Positions 1 through 6,899 of a stretch of DNA of 64,000 bases are shown one piece after another (the first letter of the stretch is position 1; every line of letters starts with the position of its first letter). The position numbers and the translations under genes are program-made. The notes beneath the pieces were generated by a model that saw only the letters and a list, made by a program, of their open reading frames with translations, did not search any database and was not told the origin of the DNA. The stretch is taken from contig JBFLYK010000015.1 of the NCBI GenBank assembly GCA_040756995.1, positions 62,001 through 126,000 of the forward strand. Reading direction: 5' to 3'. Source of the stretch: BP-133 sp040756995 (GTDB lineage Bacteria > Actinomycetota > Acidimicrobiia > IMCC26256 > BP-133).

Positions 1-303
1 GTGACCGTGGAGTCGCTGGCCGACGGCCGCCGGCTCGGCGTCGTCACCGACCTGTTCGTCGACGCCGAGGCCCGGGCGGTGGGGGTGGGGGAGACCATGC
101 TCGGGGCGCTGGTGGACTACTGCGTCCGGGAGGGCTGCGTCGGCGTCGACGCCTTCGCCCTTCCCGGACACCGCGCGGCCAAGAACTTCTTCGAGGAGAG
201 CGGCTTCACCGCTCGGGCGATCGTCATGCACCACACGCTCGAAGCGGCAGACTCCGGCGACGGCGACGATTCCGGTGAGCCCGACCCAGCGGCCGACGTC
301 TGA
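1..303 (+). CDS. GNAT-family N-acetyltransferase, 5' end cut by window edge
   Basis: Only the C-terminal part is present. The segment VTDLFVDAEARAVGVGETML matches GNAT motif A (strand, then an R-x-x-G-x-G/A-like acetyl-CoA pyrophosphate loop, then helix), and HRAAKNFFEESGF is the usual motif B helix ending in a hydrophobic Gly-Phe turn. The GTG at base 1 is probably internal, because the N-terminal strands and helices of the fold are missing. The last 20 residues are acidic and disordered-looking. The stop overlaps the start of the Nudix gene, so the two are probably co-transcribed. The acyl acceptor cannot be inferred. Confidence 0.75.
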   Translation: MTVESLADGRRLGVVTDLFVDAEARAVGVGETMLGALVDYCVREGCVGVDAFALPGHRAAKNFFEESGFTARAIVMHHTLEAADSGDGDDSGEPDPAADV

Positions 304-733
304 TCCGGGCCACCCCGAAGTGGCCGTCGGCGCCGTCGTCCGGCGCGGCGAGGAGATCCTCCTGATCCGCCGGGCCCGGGGGGCGGCAGTGGGGAAGTGG
401 GCCATCCCCGGCGGGCGGGTCGAGTTCGGCGAGGGCCTGAAAGCCGCCGTGGCCCGGGAGGTGCGGGAGGAGACCGGGCTCGACGTGACCGTCGGCCGGT
501 TCCTCGGTTGGGCGGAGCGGATGGGCGACGACCCCGGCCCGTACCACTACGTGATTCTCGACTTCGCCGCCGAGGTGGTCGATCCCACGGCCGTTCCCCG
601 TCCGGGAGACGACGCCGACGACGTCGCCTGGGTCCGGGCCAATGCCCTCGAAACGTACCCATTGGTCGCCGGGCTGGCGGCCTTCCTCCGCCGGGTCGGA
701 ATCGGTGAACCCGGGGCCGGCAAAGCTCCCTAG
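275..733 (+). CDS. Nudix hydrolase
   Basis: A 152-residue single-domain Nudix protein. The Nudix box is complete: G-x5-E-x7-R-E-V-x-E-E-T-G-L at about residues 48-70, with the metal-binding REVREE helix. Such enzymes hydrolyse a nucleoside diphosphate linked to another group; this small ADP-ribose/MutT-like form does not reveal its substrate. The GTG start lies inside the end of the acetyltransferase gene (29-bp overlap), and the stop is 13 bases before the dehydrogenase start, so all three genes look like one operon. Confidence 0.85.
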   Translation: MSPTQRPTSDPGHPEVAVGAVVRRGEEILLIRRARGAAVGKWAIPGGRVEFGEGLKAAVAREVREETGLDVTVGRFLGWAERMGDDPGPYHYVILDFAAEVVDPTAVPRPGDDADDVAWVRANALETYPLVAGLAAFLRRVGIGEPGAGKAP

Positions 734-746
734 TATCGTCACCGCC

Positions 747-2051
747 GTGACGAGGGCGCTCGATCCTCCCGCTCCACCGGAGCCGGCCGACGCGGCGCCG
801 GCGGCGCTCCGGTACGACCCCTGGCAGGCCGAGGTCGAACGCCTCGAGGAGGCGGCCAAGCTCGTCGGTCTCGAAGACGACGTACTGGCCGTGCTGTCCC
901 GGCCCAAACGGGTCCTCGAGGTGTCGGTGCCCGTCCGCCGCGACGACGGCCGCGTCGACGTGTTCGTCGGCTGGCGGATCCACCACGACACCGCCCGGGG
1001 TCCGGCGAAGGGTGGCCTGCGCTTCCATCCCTCCCTTACCAAGGAGGACGTGGCGGCGCTGGCCATCGCTATGACGTGGAAGTGCGCGGTGGTCGACCTG
1101 CCCTTCGGGGGCGGGAAGGGCGGGGTGCGCTGCGACCCGTCGACGCTGAGCGCCGGCGAGCTGGAGCGGGTCACCCGGCGGTTCACCTGGGAGATCCTTC
1201 CGATGCTGGGGCCCGACCGCGACGTCCCCGCCCCCGACGTCAACACCGACGAGCGGGTGATGGCCTGGCTCATGGACACCGTGGCCATGGCTCGGGGAGA
1301 GGCGGCCCCGGGGGTCGTCACCGGCAAGCCGCTCGAGGTCGGCGGTGTGCAGGGCCATCACGGCGCCACCGCCGAAGGGATCACGATCATGGTGCGGGAG
1401 GCCTTCGCCAAGCTCGGCATCCCGGTGGCCGGTTCCCGGGTGGCGTTGCAGGGCTTTGGCAAGGTCGGTGGACCGCTGGCCTACCTGCTGTCGAGTCTCG
1501 GGGTGCGGGTGGTGGCCGTCGGCGACCTGATGGGCGCCGTGACCAACTCCGCCGGTCTCGACGTGGCGGCGCTGGCGACGCACGTCCGGGCCCAGGGCAC
1601 GGTGGCCGGGTTCCCCCTCGGCGATCCGCTCCCGTCGGAGGAACTCTTCGCCGTTCCCTGCGAGGCGTTCGTCCCCGCCGCCCTGGCCGGCGCCATCGGG
1701 GCCGAGGAGGCGGCCGCCCTCACCGCGTCGGTGATCGTCGAGGGCGCCAACGGCCCGACGACCGTCGAAGCCGACGCGGTGCTGGCCGACAAGGGCACGC
1801 TGGTCGTGCCCGACATCCTGGCCAACGCCGGGGGAGTCACCGCCTCGTATTTCGAGTGGGTCCAGGCCCGGGAGGGCTACCCCTGGGATCCGGCCCTCAC
1901 CGCCGAGCGGCTGCGCGATCGCATGCGGGCCGCCTTCAACGCCGTGTGGGACCGCTCGGAGGGCCTCGGCGTCGATCTCCGCCGGGGCGCGCATTGCGTC
2001 GCTCTGGACCGCGTCGCGGCCGCGATCCGCTTCCGCGGCATCTTTCCCTGA
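747..2051 (+). CDS. Glu/Leu/Phe/Val dehydrogenase family protein
   Basis: A 434-residue NAD(P)-dependent amino-acid dehydrogenase, the usual length for hexameric glutamate dehydrogenase. The substrate region shows GPAKGGLRFHP and the catalytic-lysine stretch DLPFGGGKGG. The conserved PAPDVNTDERVMAWLMD follows, and the dinucleotide fold has GFGKVG. The family interconverts an amino acid and a 2-oxo acid with ammonia; glutamate is the likeliest substrate, but Leu/Phe/Val enzymes share these motifs. I chose the GTG at 747, 13 bases after the Nudix stop, over the longer in-frame start at 642, whose extra residues read as Nudix out of frame. Confidence 0.85.
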   Translation: MTRALDPPAPPEPADAAPAALRYDPWQAEVERLEEAAKLVGLEDDVLAVLSRPKRVLEVSVPVRRDDGRVDVFVGWRIHHDTARGPAKGGLRFHPSLTKEDVAALAIAMTWKCAVVDLPFGGGKGGVRCDPSTLSAGELERVTRRFTWEILPMLGPDRDVPAPDVNTDERVMAWLMDTVAMARGEAAPGVVTGKPLEVGGVQGHHGATAEGITIMVREAFAKLGIPVAGSRVALQGFGKVGGPLAYLLSSLGVRVVAVGDLMGAVTNSAGLDVAALATHVRAQGTVAGFPLGDPLPSEELFAVPCEAFVPAALAGAIGAEEAAALTASVIVEGANGPTTVEADAVLADKGTLVVPDILANAGGVTASYFEWVQAREGYPWDPALTAERLRDRMRAAFNAVWDRSEGLGVDLRRGAHCVALDRVAAAIRFRGIFP

Positions 2052-2069
2052 TCGCGTTTTCCGCGCCGG

Positions 2070-2108
2070 GCCCGTCCGCCAAAGGGACCACTCCCGGCCC
2101 GGACGGGC
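2070..2108 (+). terminator. Hairpin after the dehydrogenase gene
   Basis: A 9-bp perfect stem pairs 2070-2078 with 2100-2108, and a smaller GGGA/TCCC stem sits inside it. It lies 19 bases after the dehydrogenase stop. There is no T-run, so it is either a weak terminator or part of the leader of the next gene. Confidence 0.45.
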
Positions 2109-2266
2109 TAGCCCAGGCCGATCACAGCTTCAGGACTCCATGTCCTGGTACGGGCACGGTGACTAGTTCTTTCGGACTACCGAATTAGTCATTGTGGGCT
2201 ATGGCCGCTAGCCCGGTCCGGCCTCATCCTGAGCCCCGTCGGGACACAGATACAGGAGGCTCCCCA
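2109..2266 (+). promoter_or_regulatory. Hairpin-rich leader before the 15-residue-repeat protein
   Basis: This 158-bp gap contains several short inverted repeats: a 10-bp palindrome GGGCTAGCCC near 2104, CAGGA/TCCTG near 2133-2149, a 9-bp arm pair (one G-U) around the GACTAGTTC near 2160, and GGGCTA/TAGCCC near 2202-2220. It ends in an AGGAGG ribosome site (2254-2259), 7 bases before the GTG start. It may be a structured 5' UTR. I cannot assign it to a known riboswitch class, and no confident promoter was picked. Confidence 0.35.
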
Positions 2267-3556
2267 GTGCAGCTCAAGGTACCCGTGGCGTCCGTGGTGG
2301 CGGCGACCCTCATCGCCGGTGTCGCCGGCGCCTACGCCTTTGTCGGCAGCCCGGCCTCGATGAAGTCGCTGCCCAGCAGCGCCACGGTGACCGCCTCGGC
2401 CGCCGGCCTCAAGGCCAGCGCCGCCGGCGCCACCGCCAACGTCGACATGACCGGCGACATCCCCTCGGGCAGCGTCGAGCTGCCGATCCCCCCGCTGCCC
2501 ATCATGCCCTCGGAGCTGCCGGCCGTGACCGCCTCGGTGCCCGGCACCGGCGCCTCGGTGGCCGTCGGCTCGGGCGGCGCCAAGGTGACCACGCCGAAGA
2601 GCATCCCGTCCGTCACCTCGACGAGCGGCCCGGCGGCCACCGCCTCCGTGTCGATCCCCGGCATCAACATCCCCGGCCTGGGCGACGCCCTGAAGCGGGT
2701 CCCGGCCGCCCAGGTGCCCGAGGTGACCAGGCTGCTCTCCAGCCTGCCGGTCGACAGCCTGCCCGTCCTCGGCGAGCTGCTGAAGGCGGTGCCGCTCAGC
2801 GACCTGGGCGCCGTGACCGGCGTGCTGGGCAACGTGCAGGGCGCCGGCGCGGTGAACCTCTCCGGGGTGCTCCGCGGCGTGCCGGTCAACGACCTCGCCA
2901 TCGTCGGCCAGCTCCTCGAGGTCGTCCCCACGCACAACCTGCCGCTGGTCGGCAACGTCCTCCAGAACGTCCCGTCCGGCGCCAGCGCCGATGTCGCCCA
3001 CCTGCTGTCGATCCTCGGCCCCGACAAGCTGCCGGTCGTCGGCCAGCTCCTGACGACCCTGCCCGGCGGTGACCTCCCGATCCTCGGCGACATCCTCACC
3101 GGCCTCCCGGTGAACAACCTCCTCGGCGGCCTGCTCGGCGGCGTCCTCGGCTCGGTCACCAGCCTGCTGAACCTCAACGGCCTGTCCCAGGGCGGCCTGC
3201 CGATCGTCCAGAACCTCCTGCCGGCGCTGCCGACCTCGAGCCTGCCGGTCATCGGCAACCTGGTCAGCTCACTGACCGCCGGCCAGGCCTCGATGCTCGG
3301 CAACCTCCTGAGCGGCCTGCCCGCCCTCGGCGTCCCCGCCGTGGCCAACCTGATCGAAGGCCTCCCGGTGGCTCAGCTCCCGGTCGTCGGCAGCCTCTTC
3401 ACGACGGCCAACAGCACGGCCCTGGGCCTCGTCAACCAGCTGTTCTCGACGGTCTCGCCGACCGGCCTGCCGGTCGTCGGCCAGCTCCTGAACGTCATCC
3501 CGGTCAACCAGCTTCCGCTGGCCGGCCAGCTTCTCGGGATGCTCACGAACATCTGA
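2267..3556 (+). CDS. Secreted protein built from 15-residue Leu/Pro/Val/Gly repeats
   Basis: A 429-residue protein of unknown function. It starts at a GTG with a perfect AGGAGG 7 bases upstream, followed by a short signal-peptide-like stretch (VASVVAATLIAGVAGAYA). About residues 30-130 are a Ser/Ala/Thr/Val-rich, low-complexity region. From residue 131 to three residues before the end the protein is a continuous array of 15-residue units with approximate pattern P-x-x-x-L-P-V-V-G-Q-L-L-x-x-L. No sorting motif, cysteine or transmembrane anchor follows. The regular hydrophobic spacing suggests a helical solenoid or self-assembling extracellular fibre (inference). Its own leader and terminator make it monocistronic. 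Confidence 0.8.
   Translation: MQLKVPVASVVAATLIAGVAGAYAFVGSPASMKSLPSSATVTASAAGLKASAAGATANVDMTGDIPSGSVELPIPPLPIMPSELPAVTASVPGTGASVAVGSGGAKVTTPKSIPSVTSTSGPAATASVSIPGINIPGLGDALKRVPAAQVPEVTRLLSSLPVDSLPVLGELLKAVPLSDLGAVTGVLGNVQGAGAVNLSGVLRGVPVNDLAIVGQLLEVVPTHNLPLVGNVLQNVPSGASADVAHLLSILGPDKLPVVGQLLTTLPGGDLPILGDILTGLPVNNLLGGLLGGVLGSVTSLLNLNGLSQGGLPIVQNLLPALPTSSLPVIGNLVSSLTAGQASMLGNLLSGLPALGVPAVANLIEGLPVAQLPVVGSLFTTANSTALGLVNQLFSTVSPTGLPVVGQLLNVIPVNQLPLAGQLLGMLTNI
2657..3544 (+). repeat. Nineteen-unit in-frame 45-bp repeat array
   Basis: Reading from the PGIN unit, the protein divides exactly into ten 15-residue units, one irregular 26-residue unit (PVNNLLGG...), then eight more 15-residue units; 18 x 15 + 26 = 296 residues, matching the region precisely. 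Position 5 is usually Leu, position 6 Pro, position 9 Gly and positions 11-12 hydrophobic. The units differ in sequence, so this is an old array rather than a recent DNA slippage product. Confidence 0.85.
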
Positions 3557-3588
3557 GCGCTCTGCCACCAACCAACTGCCACCAGAGC

Positions 3589-3618
3589 CTGAGGCCCGCC
3601 CTAACCGGCGGGCCTCAG
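3589..3618. terminator. Bidirectional intrinsic terminator-like hairpin
   Basis: A 12-bp perfect stem (3589-3600 with 3607-3618) with a 6-base loop, between the convergent repeat-protein gene and the amidotransferase-like gene. It sits 33 bases after one stop and 62 bases beyond the other, so it can serve both strands. Confidence 0.75.
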
Positions 3619-3679
3619 CTTTCGCCCATAATCCGGGTTATGTCAACTCGGGCCCGGAAGCGCCTGAGGAGCCTCTCGC

Positions 3680-4405
3680 CTACCGGCCGAGGGCCTCCCT
3701 GACGAGGGAGTCGAAGAGGGCCTGCTGGGTCGGGTCGGAGGCGGCGGTCGCTTCGGCGTGCCATTGCAGACCGAGGACCCAGCCGTCTTCGAGCTCGACG
3801 GCTTCGACGAGGCCGTCCTCGGCCCAGCCGACCGGCACTATGCCGGTACCGAGCTCGGCCAGCGCCTGGTGGTGATGCGAGAACGTCCGGACCCGCTCGA
3901 CGCCCATGGCCTTCATCACCCGGGACCCGGGCTGGGCCCGGACCTCGTGCAGCACACCGTCGCTGCCGTCGGCGTTGCGGTGCTCGACGAGGTCCTCCCG
4001 GTCGCTGATGTGCTGGTAGAGCGTTCCGCCCAGGGCCACGTTGAGAACCTGGATGCCCCGGCAGATGCACAGCGTCGGCAGGCCGCGGTCGATGGCCGCC
4101 CGGACCAGCGGGATCTCGAACTCGTCCCGGGCCGGGCTGATATGGGCCACCTCCGGCTGGGCCTCCTGGCCGTAACAGGCCGGGTCGATGTCGCCGCCGC
4201 CCACCAGCAACAGCCCGTCGAAACGACGCAGCCGGTCCCCGGCCTCGGCTTCGTCGAGCGGGACGGGCGGCACGATCACCGGGTCGGCCCCGGCCCGTTG
4301 CACCGCTTCGATGTAGGCCGTCGTGCAGGCCACCGCCCCCTGACGCCAGCCGAGCACCCCGCCGGCGACGATGGGAACCCCGGTGAGAGCAATGAGCGGC
4401 CGCAT
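3680..4405 (-). CDS. Class I glutamine amidotransferase-like hydrolase (peptidase C26, PuuD type)
   Basis: A 241-residue protein. The nucleophile elbow is LCICRGIQVLN (Cys about residue 113) and the His-Glu pair is in LQWHAEA (about residue 219), completing the Cys-His-Glu triad. FDGLLLVGGGDIDP near residue 70 is typical of gamma-glutamyl-GABA hydrolase-like members, which cleave gamma-glutamyl amides. I chose the ATG at 4405 because MRPLIALTG is the normal N-terminus; the reading frame stays open upstream but only as a shadow of the divergent gene. The substrate is not determined, and no puu pathway genes are nearby. Confidence 0.8.
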   Translation of the reverse strand: MRPLIALTGVPIVAGGVLGWRQGAVACTTAYIEAVQRAGADPVIVPPVPLDEAEAGDRLRRFDGLLLVGGGDIDPACYGQEAQPEVAHISPARDEFEIPLVRAAIDRGLPTLCICRGIQVLNVALGGTLYQHISDREDLVEHRNADGSDGVLHEVRAQPGSRVMKAMGVERVRTFSHHHQALAELGTGIVPVGWAEDGLVEAVELEDGWVLGLQWHAEATAASDPTQQALFDSLVREALGR

Positions 4406-4465
4406 TCCTCGAGGGTAGCGGCGAAGCTGGCCGCAACCTGGACAGCGGGTGGAGTATCGATCCCC

Positions 4466-5374
4466 ATGGACGTGGTGACCGGAGCCTTCGGCTACACGGG
4501 ACGCTTCATCACCCGCCGGCTCCTGGAGGCGGGCCGCGAGGTGCGCACCCTGACCGGCCACCCGAACCGGGCCGACCCTTTTGGCGGCAAGGTCACCGTG
4601 GCGCCCTTCAGCTTCGATGATCCGGCGGCCCTCGTCGCCAGCCTCCGGGGGGCCGAGGTCCTGTACAACACCTACTGGGTGCGGTTCCCCTACCGGGGGG
4701 CGAACTTCGACCAGGCGGTGCGGAACACCACGGCCCTCCTCCGGGCGGCGGAAGAGGCCGGCGTCCGCCGGGTCGTCCACATCAGCATCACCAATCCGTC
4801 CCGGGCGTCGGACCTCCCCTACTTCCGGGGCAAGGCGCTGGCCGAGGACGCCGTGATGGCCTCGGCGATGTCGCACGCCATCATCCGGCCCACGGTGCTC
4901 TTCGGGGAAGGCGATGTGCTGATCAACAACATCGCCTGGTTGGCCCGCCGGCTACCACTGTTCGCCGTTCCCGGGACGGGCGCCTACCACGTGCAGCCGG
5001 TCTTCGTCGGGGACGTGGCCGACCTGGCCGTCGCCACCGGCGCCCGGCACGACGACTGTGTCGTCGACGCCGCCGGCCCCGAGACCTATTCCTTCGAGGA
5101 GCTGGTCCGGCTGGTGGCCCGGGCCGTCGGTCGTAGGCCCCGCATCATCCATCTCCCCCCGACGCTGGTGCTGGCACTGGTCAAGATCATCGACCGGGCG
5201 GTCGGCGACATCGTGTTGACGGCCGACGAGCTGCGGGGCCTGATGGCCGGCCTGGTCGCCAGCCGCCAGACGCCGACGGGAACGACCCGCCTGAGCGACT
5301 GGCTCCGACAGCACGCCGACGAGGTGGGCCGGGCGTACGCCTCGGAGCTCGCCCGTCACTACCGATCCGGCTGA
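4466..5374 (+). CDS. NAD(P)-binding NmrA/SDR-like epimerase family protein
   Basis: A 302-residue atypical short-chain dehydrogenase. The N-terminus MDVVTGAFGYTGRFITRRLL carries the G-x-x-G-x-x-G Rossmann loop. There is no classical Y-x3-K pair in the expected place, which fits the NmrA-like or complex-I-subunit-like subgroup that binds NAD(P) as a sensor or reductase. The C-terminal part (residues 215-302) contains the family's helical region (SFEELVRLVARAVGRRPRI). The ATG at 4466 follows a GGTGGAG stretch. It is divergent from the amidotransferase-like gene, with a 60-bp shared promoter region. Confidence 0.7.
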   Translation: MDVVTGAFGYTGRFITRRLLEAGREVRTLTGHPNRADPFGGKVTVAPFSFDDPAALVASLRGAEVLYNTYWVRFPYRGANFDQAVRNTTALLRAAEEAGVRRVVHISITNPSRASDLPYFRGKALAEDAVMASAMSHAIIRPTVLFGEGDVLINNIAWLARRLPLFAVPGTGAYHVQPVFVGDVADLAVATGARHDDCVVDAAGPETYSFEELVRLVARAVGRRPRIIHLPPTLVLALVKIIDRAVGDIVLTADELRGLMAGLVASRQTPTGTTRLSDWLRQHADEVGRAYASELARHYRSG

Positions 5375-5379
5375 ACCGA

Positions 5380-6114
5380 TCAGTGGGCCCGGGCGACGGC
5401 CAGCGCCACCGCCAGCGCCACCATGCTCCAGGACAGCGCCCGGAGGGCCCGCTCCAACGGTGCGAGCAGTACCCGTTCGTCGAGCAGGCGCACGCTTCCG
5501 TCCTCCAGGGTCAGCGACCCCGCGACGTCCGTCACCCGCCGGCGGAGCAGCCGGGCCGGCGTGCTCAGGCTGCGCTGGGCGTAGGAGATGCCGAAGGCGG
5601 CGGCGGCGGCGAACACGGCCACGAGGTCGAGTCGCTCGGCCTGGGCGAAGTATCCGGTCAGGGTGGGAAACCCGCCCCAGGAGGCGGCGAAGCCGACGTC
5701 GGAATGGAGACGCCCGCCGAACAGCTCGAGGTTGTAGCCCGCCACGAGGATGGGACCGACGACGACGAAGGCCAGCAGCCCGGCGCCCACTCTCGGAATC
5801 CCGGCGATGCCGAGGGCCACAGCCGCCCCGAGCCCGACCACGGCCGCCAGCCACAGGACCCGGTCGGGGATGCGGGTGCGCAGCGGATGACCGTGGACCT
5901 CGTCGAGCGCATGAGCGGCGATGCCCACGGCGAAGAAGAAGGCGAGCAGGGTGCCCAGCAGCCGGACGGCATCGGTGCGGGGGGCCAGGCAGGCGCCGAT
6001 CACCACGTAGGCGAGGTGCCACGCCGTGTAGGGCGGATGCAGAATCGTCCACCAGTCCCGCCACCCTCCGGCCCGGGCGGCGTAGAAGGCGGGACGGCGT
6101 TCGGCCTCAGTCAC
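5380..6114 (-). CDS. Multispanning membrane protein, UbiA-prenyltransferase-like
   Basis: A 244-residue membrane protein with roughly seven hydrophobic segments. The loop HALDEVHGHPLRTRIPDRVL resembles the first acidic loop of UbiA prenyltransferases (Asp-rich stretch followed by R-T-x-R-P), although the full N-D-x-x-D-x-x-x-D is not present. The GTG start overlaps the end of the methyltransferase gene by 8 bases, so the two are translationally coupled. With MenG/UbiE and a geranylgeranyl-reductase homologue next door, a role in quinone or prenyl-lipid synthesis is reasonable, but the weak motif keeps this tentative. Confidence 0.5.
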   Translation of the reverse strand: MTEAERRPAFYAARAGGWRDWWTILHPPYTAWHLAYVVIGACLAPRTDAVRLLGTLLAFFFAVGIAAHALDEVHGHPLRTRIPDRVLWLAAVVGLGAAVALGIAGIPRVGAGLLAFVVVGPILVAGYNLELFGGRLHSDVGFAASWGGFPTLTGYFAQAERLDLVAVFAAAAAFGISYAQRSLSTPARLLRRRVTDVAGSLTLEDGSVRLLDERVLLAPLERALRALSWSMVALAVALAVARAH

Positions 6115-6841
6115 GCTTCCTGCCCCACATCACGAGGCCGCCCCCGAGGCTCATGACGCGGACGCCGACGTCGACGAACCCGGCCTCGCGCCACGCCTCG
6201 ATGGTCCACGGGAGCGGATAGCTCCGGTAGTGGCGGGAGATGCTCGGGCCGAGGAAGCGGCCCACCGAGAACCACGGCCGTCCGGCCAGTCGCCCGGCGG
6301 CGGGGAGCAGGGCCCGGGTGTACAGCCACCACCAGGCGCGCCAGAACCGCTGCGGCGGGACATGGAACTCGAGGCTGGCCACCGGCCCGCCCGGCTTGAC
6401 CACTCGGGCCAGCTCCCGCAGCGTGGCGGCGGGATCGGCGACGTAGCGCAGCAGGTACGTGAAGGTCAGGGCGTCGAAGGCCTGATCGGGGAACGGCAGC
6501 TGCTCGGCCTGGCCGAGCACGAGGTGGATCCGGTCCCCCGCCCCGGCCCGGGCCACGTTCTGCTGACCCTCGCGGAGCATCGCTTCGGTCAGGTCGACCC
6601 CGACGATGCGGCCCGGTGTCCGGCGGGCGAGCTGGAGGGCGACGCCGGCGGTCCCGGTGGCGACGTCGAGGATCCGGCCGGGCGCGGCCGGGACGATGTG
6701 GTCGACCATGACCCGGCGCCAACGCCGGTTCTGGCCGAAGGACAGCACCTCGGCCAGCAGGTCGTAGCGGGCCGGCAGGCCGGTGAACAGTTGCCGGGCA
6801 AAGCGGTTCGGGTCGGAAGGCTGCACCCGAGCCGGCCTCAC
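6107..6841 (-). CDS. MenG/UbiE-type quinone C-methyltransferase
   Basis: A class I SAM methyltransferase of about 244 residues. The features are NRFARQLFTGLPARYDLL at the N-terminus (a UbiE hallmark), GRILDVATGTAGVALQLA (SAM motif I), GVDLTEAML, and FPDQAFDALTFTYLLRYV, which matches the UbiE FPDxxFD...FGLRNV region with L-L in place of G-L. The family methylates demethylmenaquinone or a related ring. The start is uncertain: GTG at 6841 is annotated, while GTG at 6865 or 6826 is also possible. It shares a short divergent region with the reductase gene at 6900. Confidence 0.8.
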   Translation of the reverse strand: MRPARVQPSDPNRFARQLFTGLPARYDLLAEVLSFGQNRRWRRVMVDHIVPAAPGRILDVATGTAGVALQLARRTPGRIVGVDLTEAMLREGQQNVARAGAGDRIHLVLGQAEQLPFPDQAFDALTFTYLLRYVADPAATLRELARVVKPGGPVASLEFHVPPQRFWRAWWWLYTRALLPAAGRLAGRPWFSVGRFLGPSISRHYRSYPLPWTIEAWREAGFVDVGVRVMSLGGGLVMWGRKRD

Positions 6842-6899
6842 CCTGGCGGCGGCTGCCCTCGGCACGCCCCGTACAGTAGGCGCTCGGCAAGGAGGCGGC

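Noticed and set aside
117..1994. Long antisense open reading frame (625 residues) opposite the first three genes
   Set aside because: Arg/Gly/Pro-rich shadow translation of high-GC coding sequence; the plus-strand proteins have clear family motifs.
2052..2266. Known riboswitch class in the leader of the repeat protein
   Set aside because: Hairpins are present but no conserved core of cobalamin, c-di-GMP, c-di-AMP, SAM or glycine riboswitches could be aligned.
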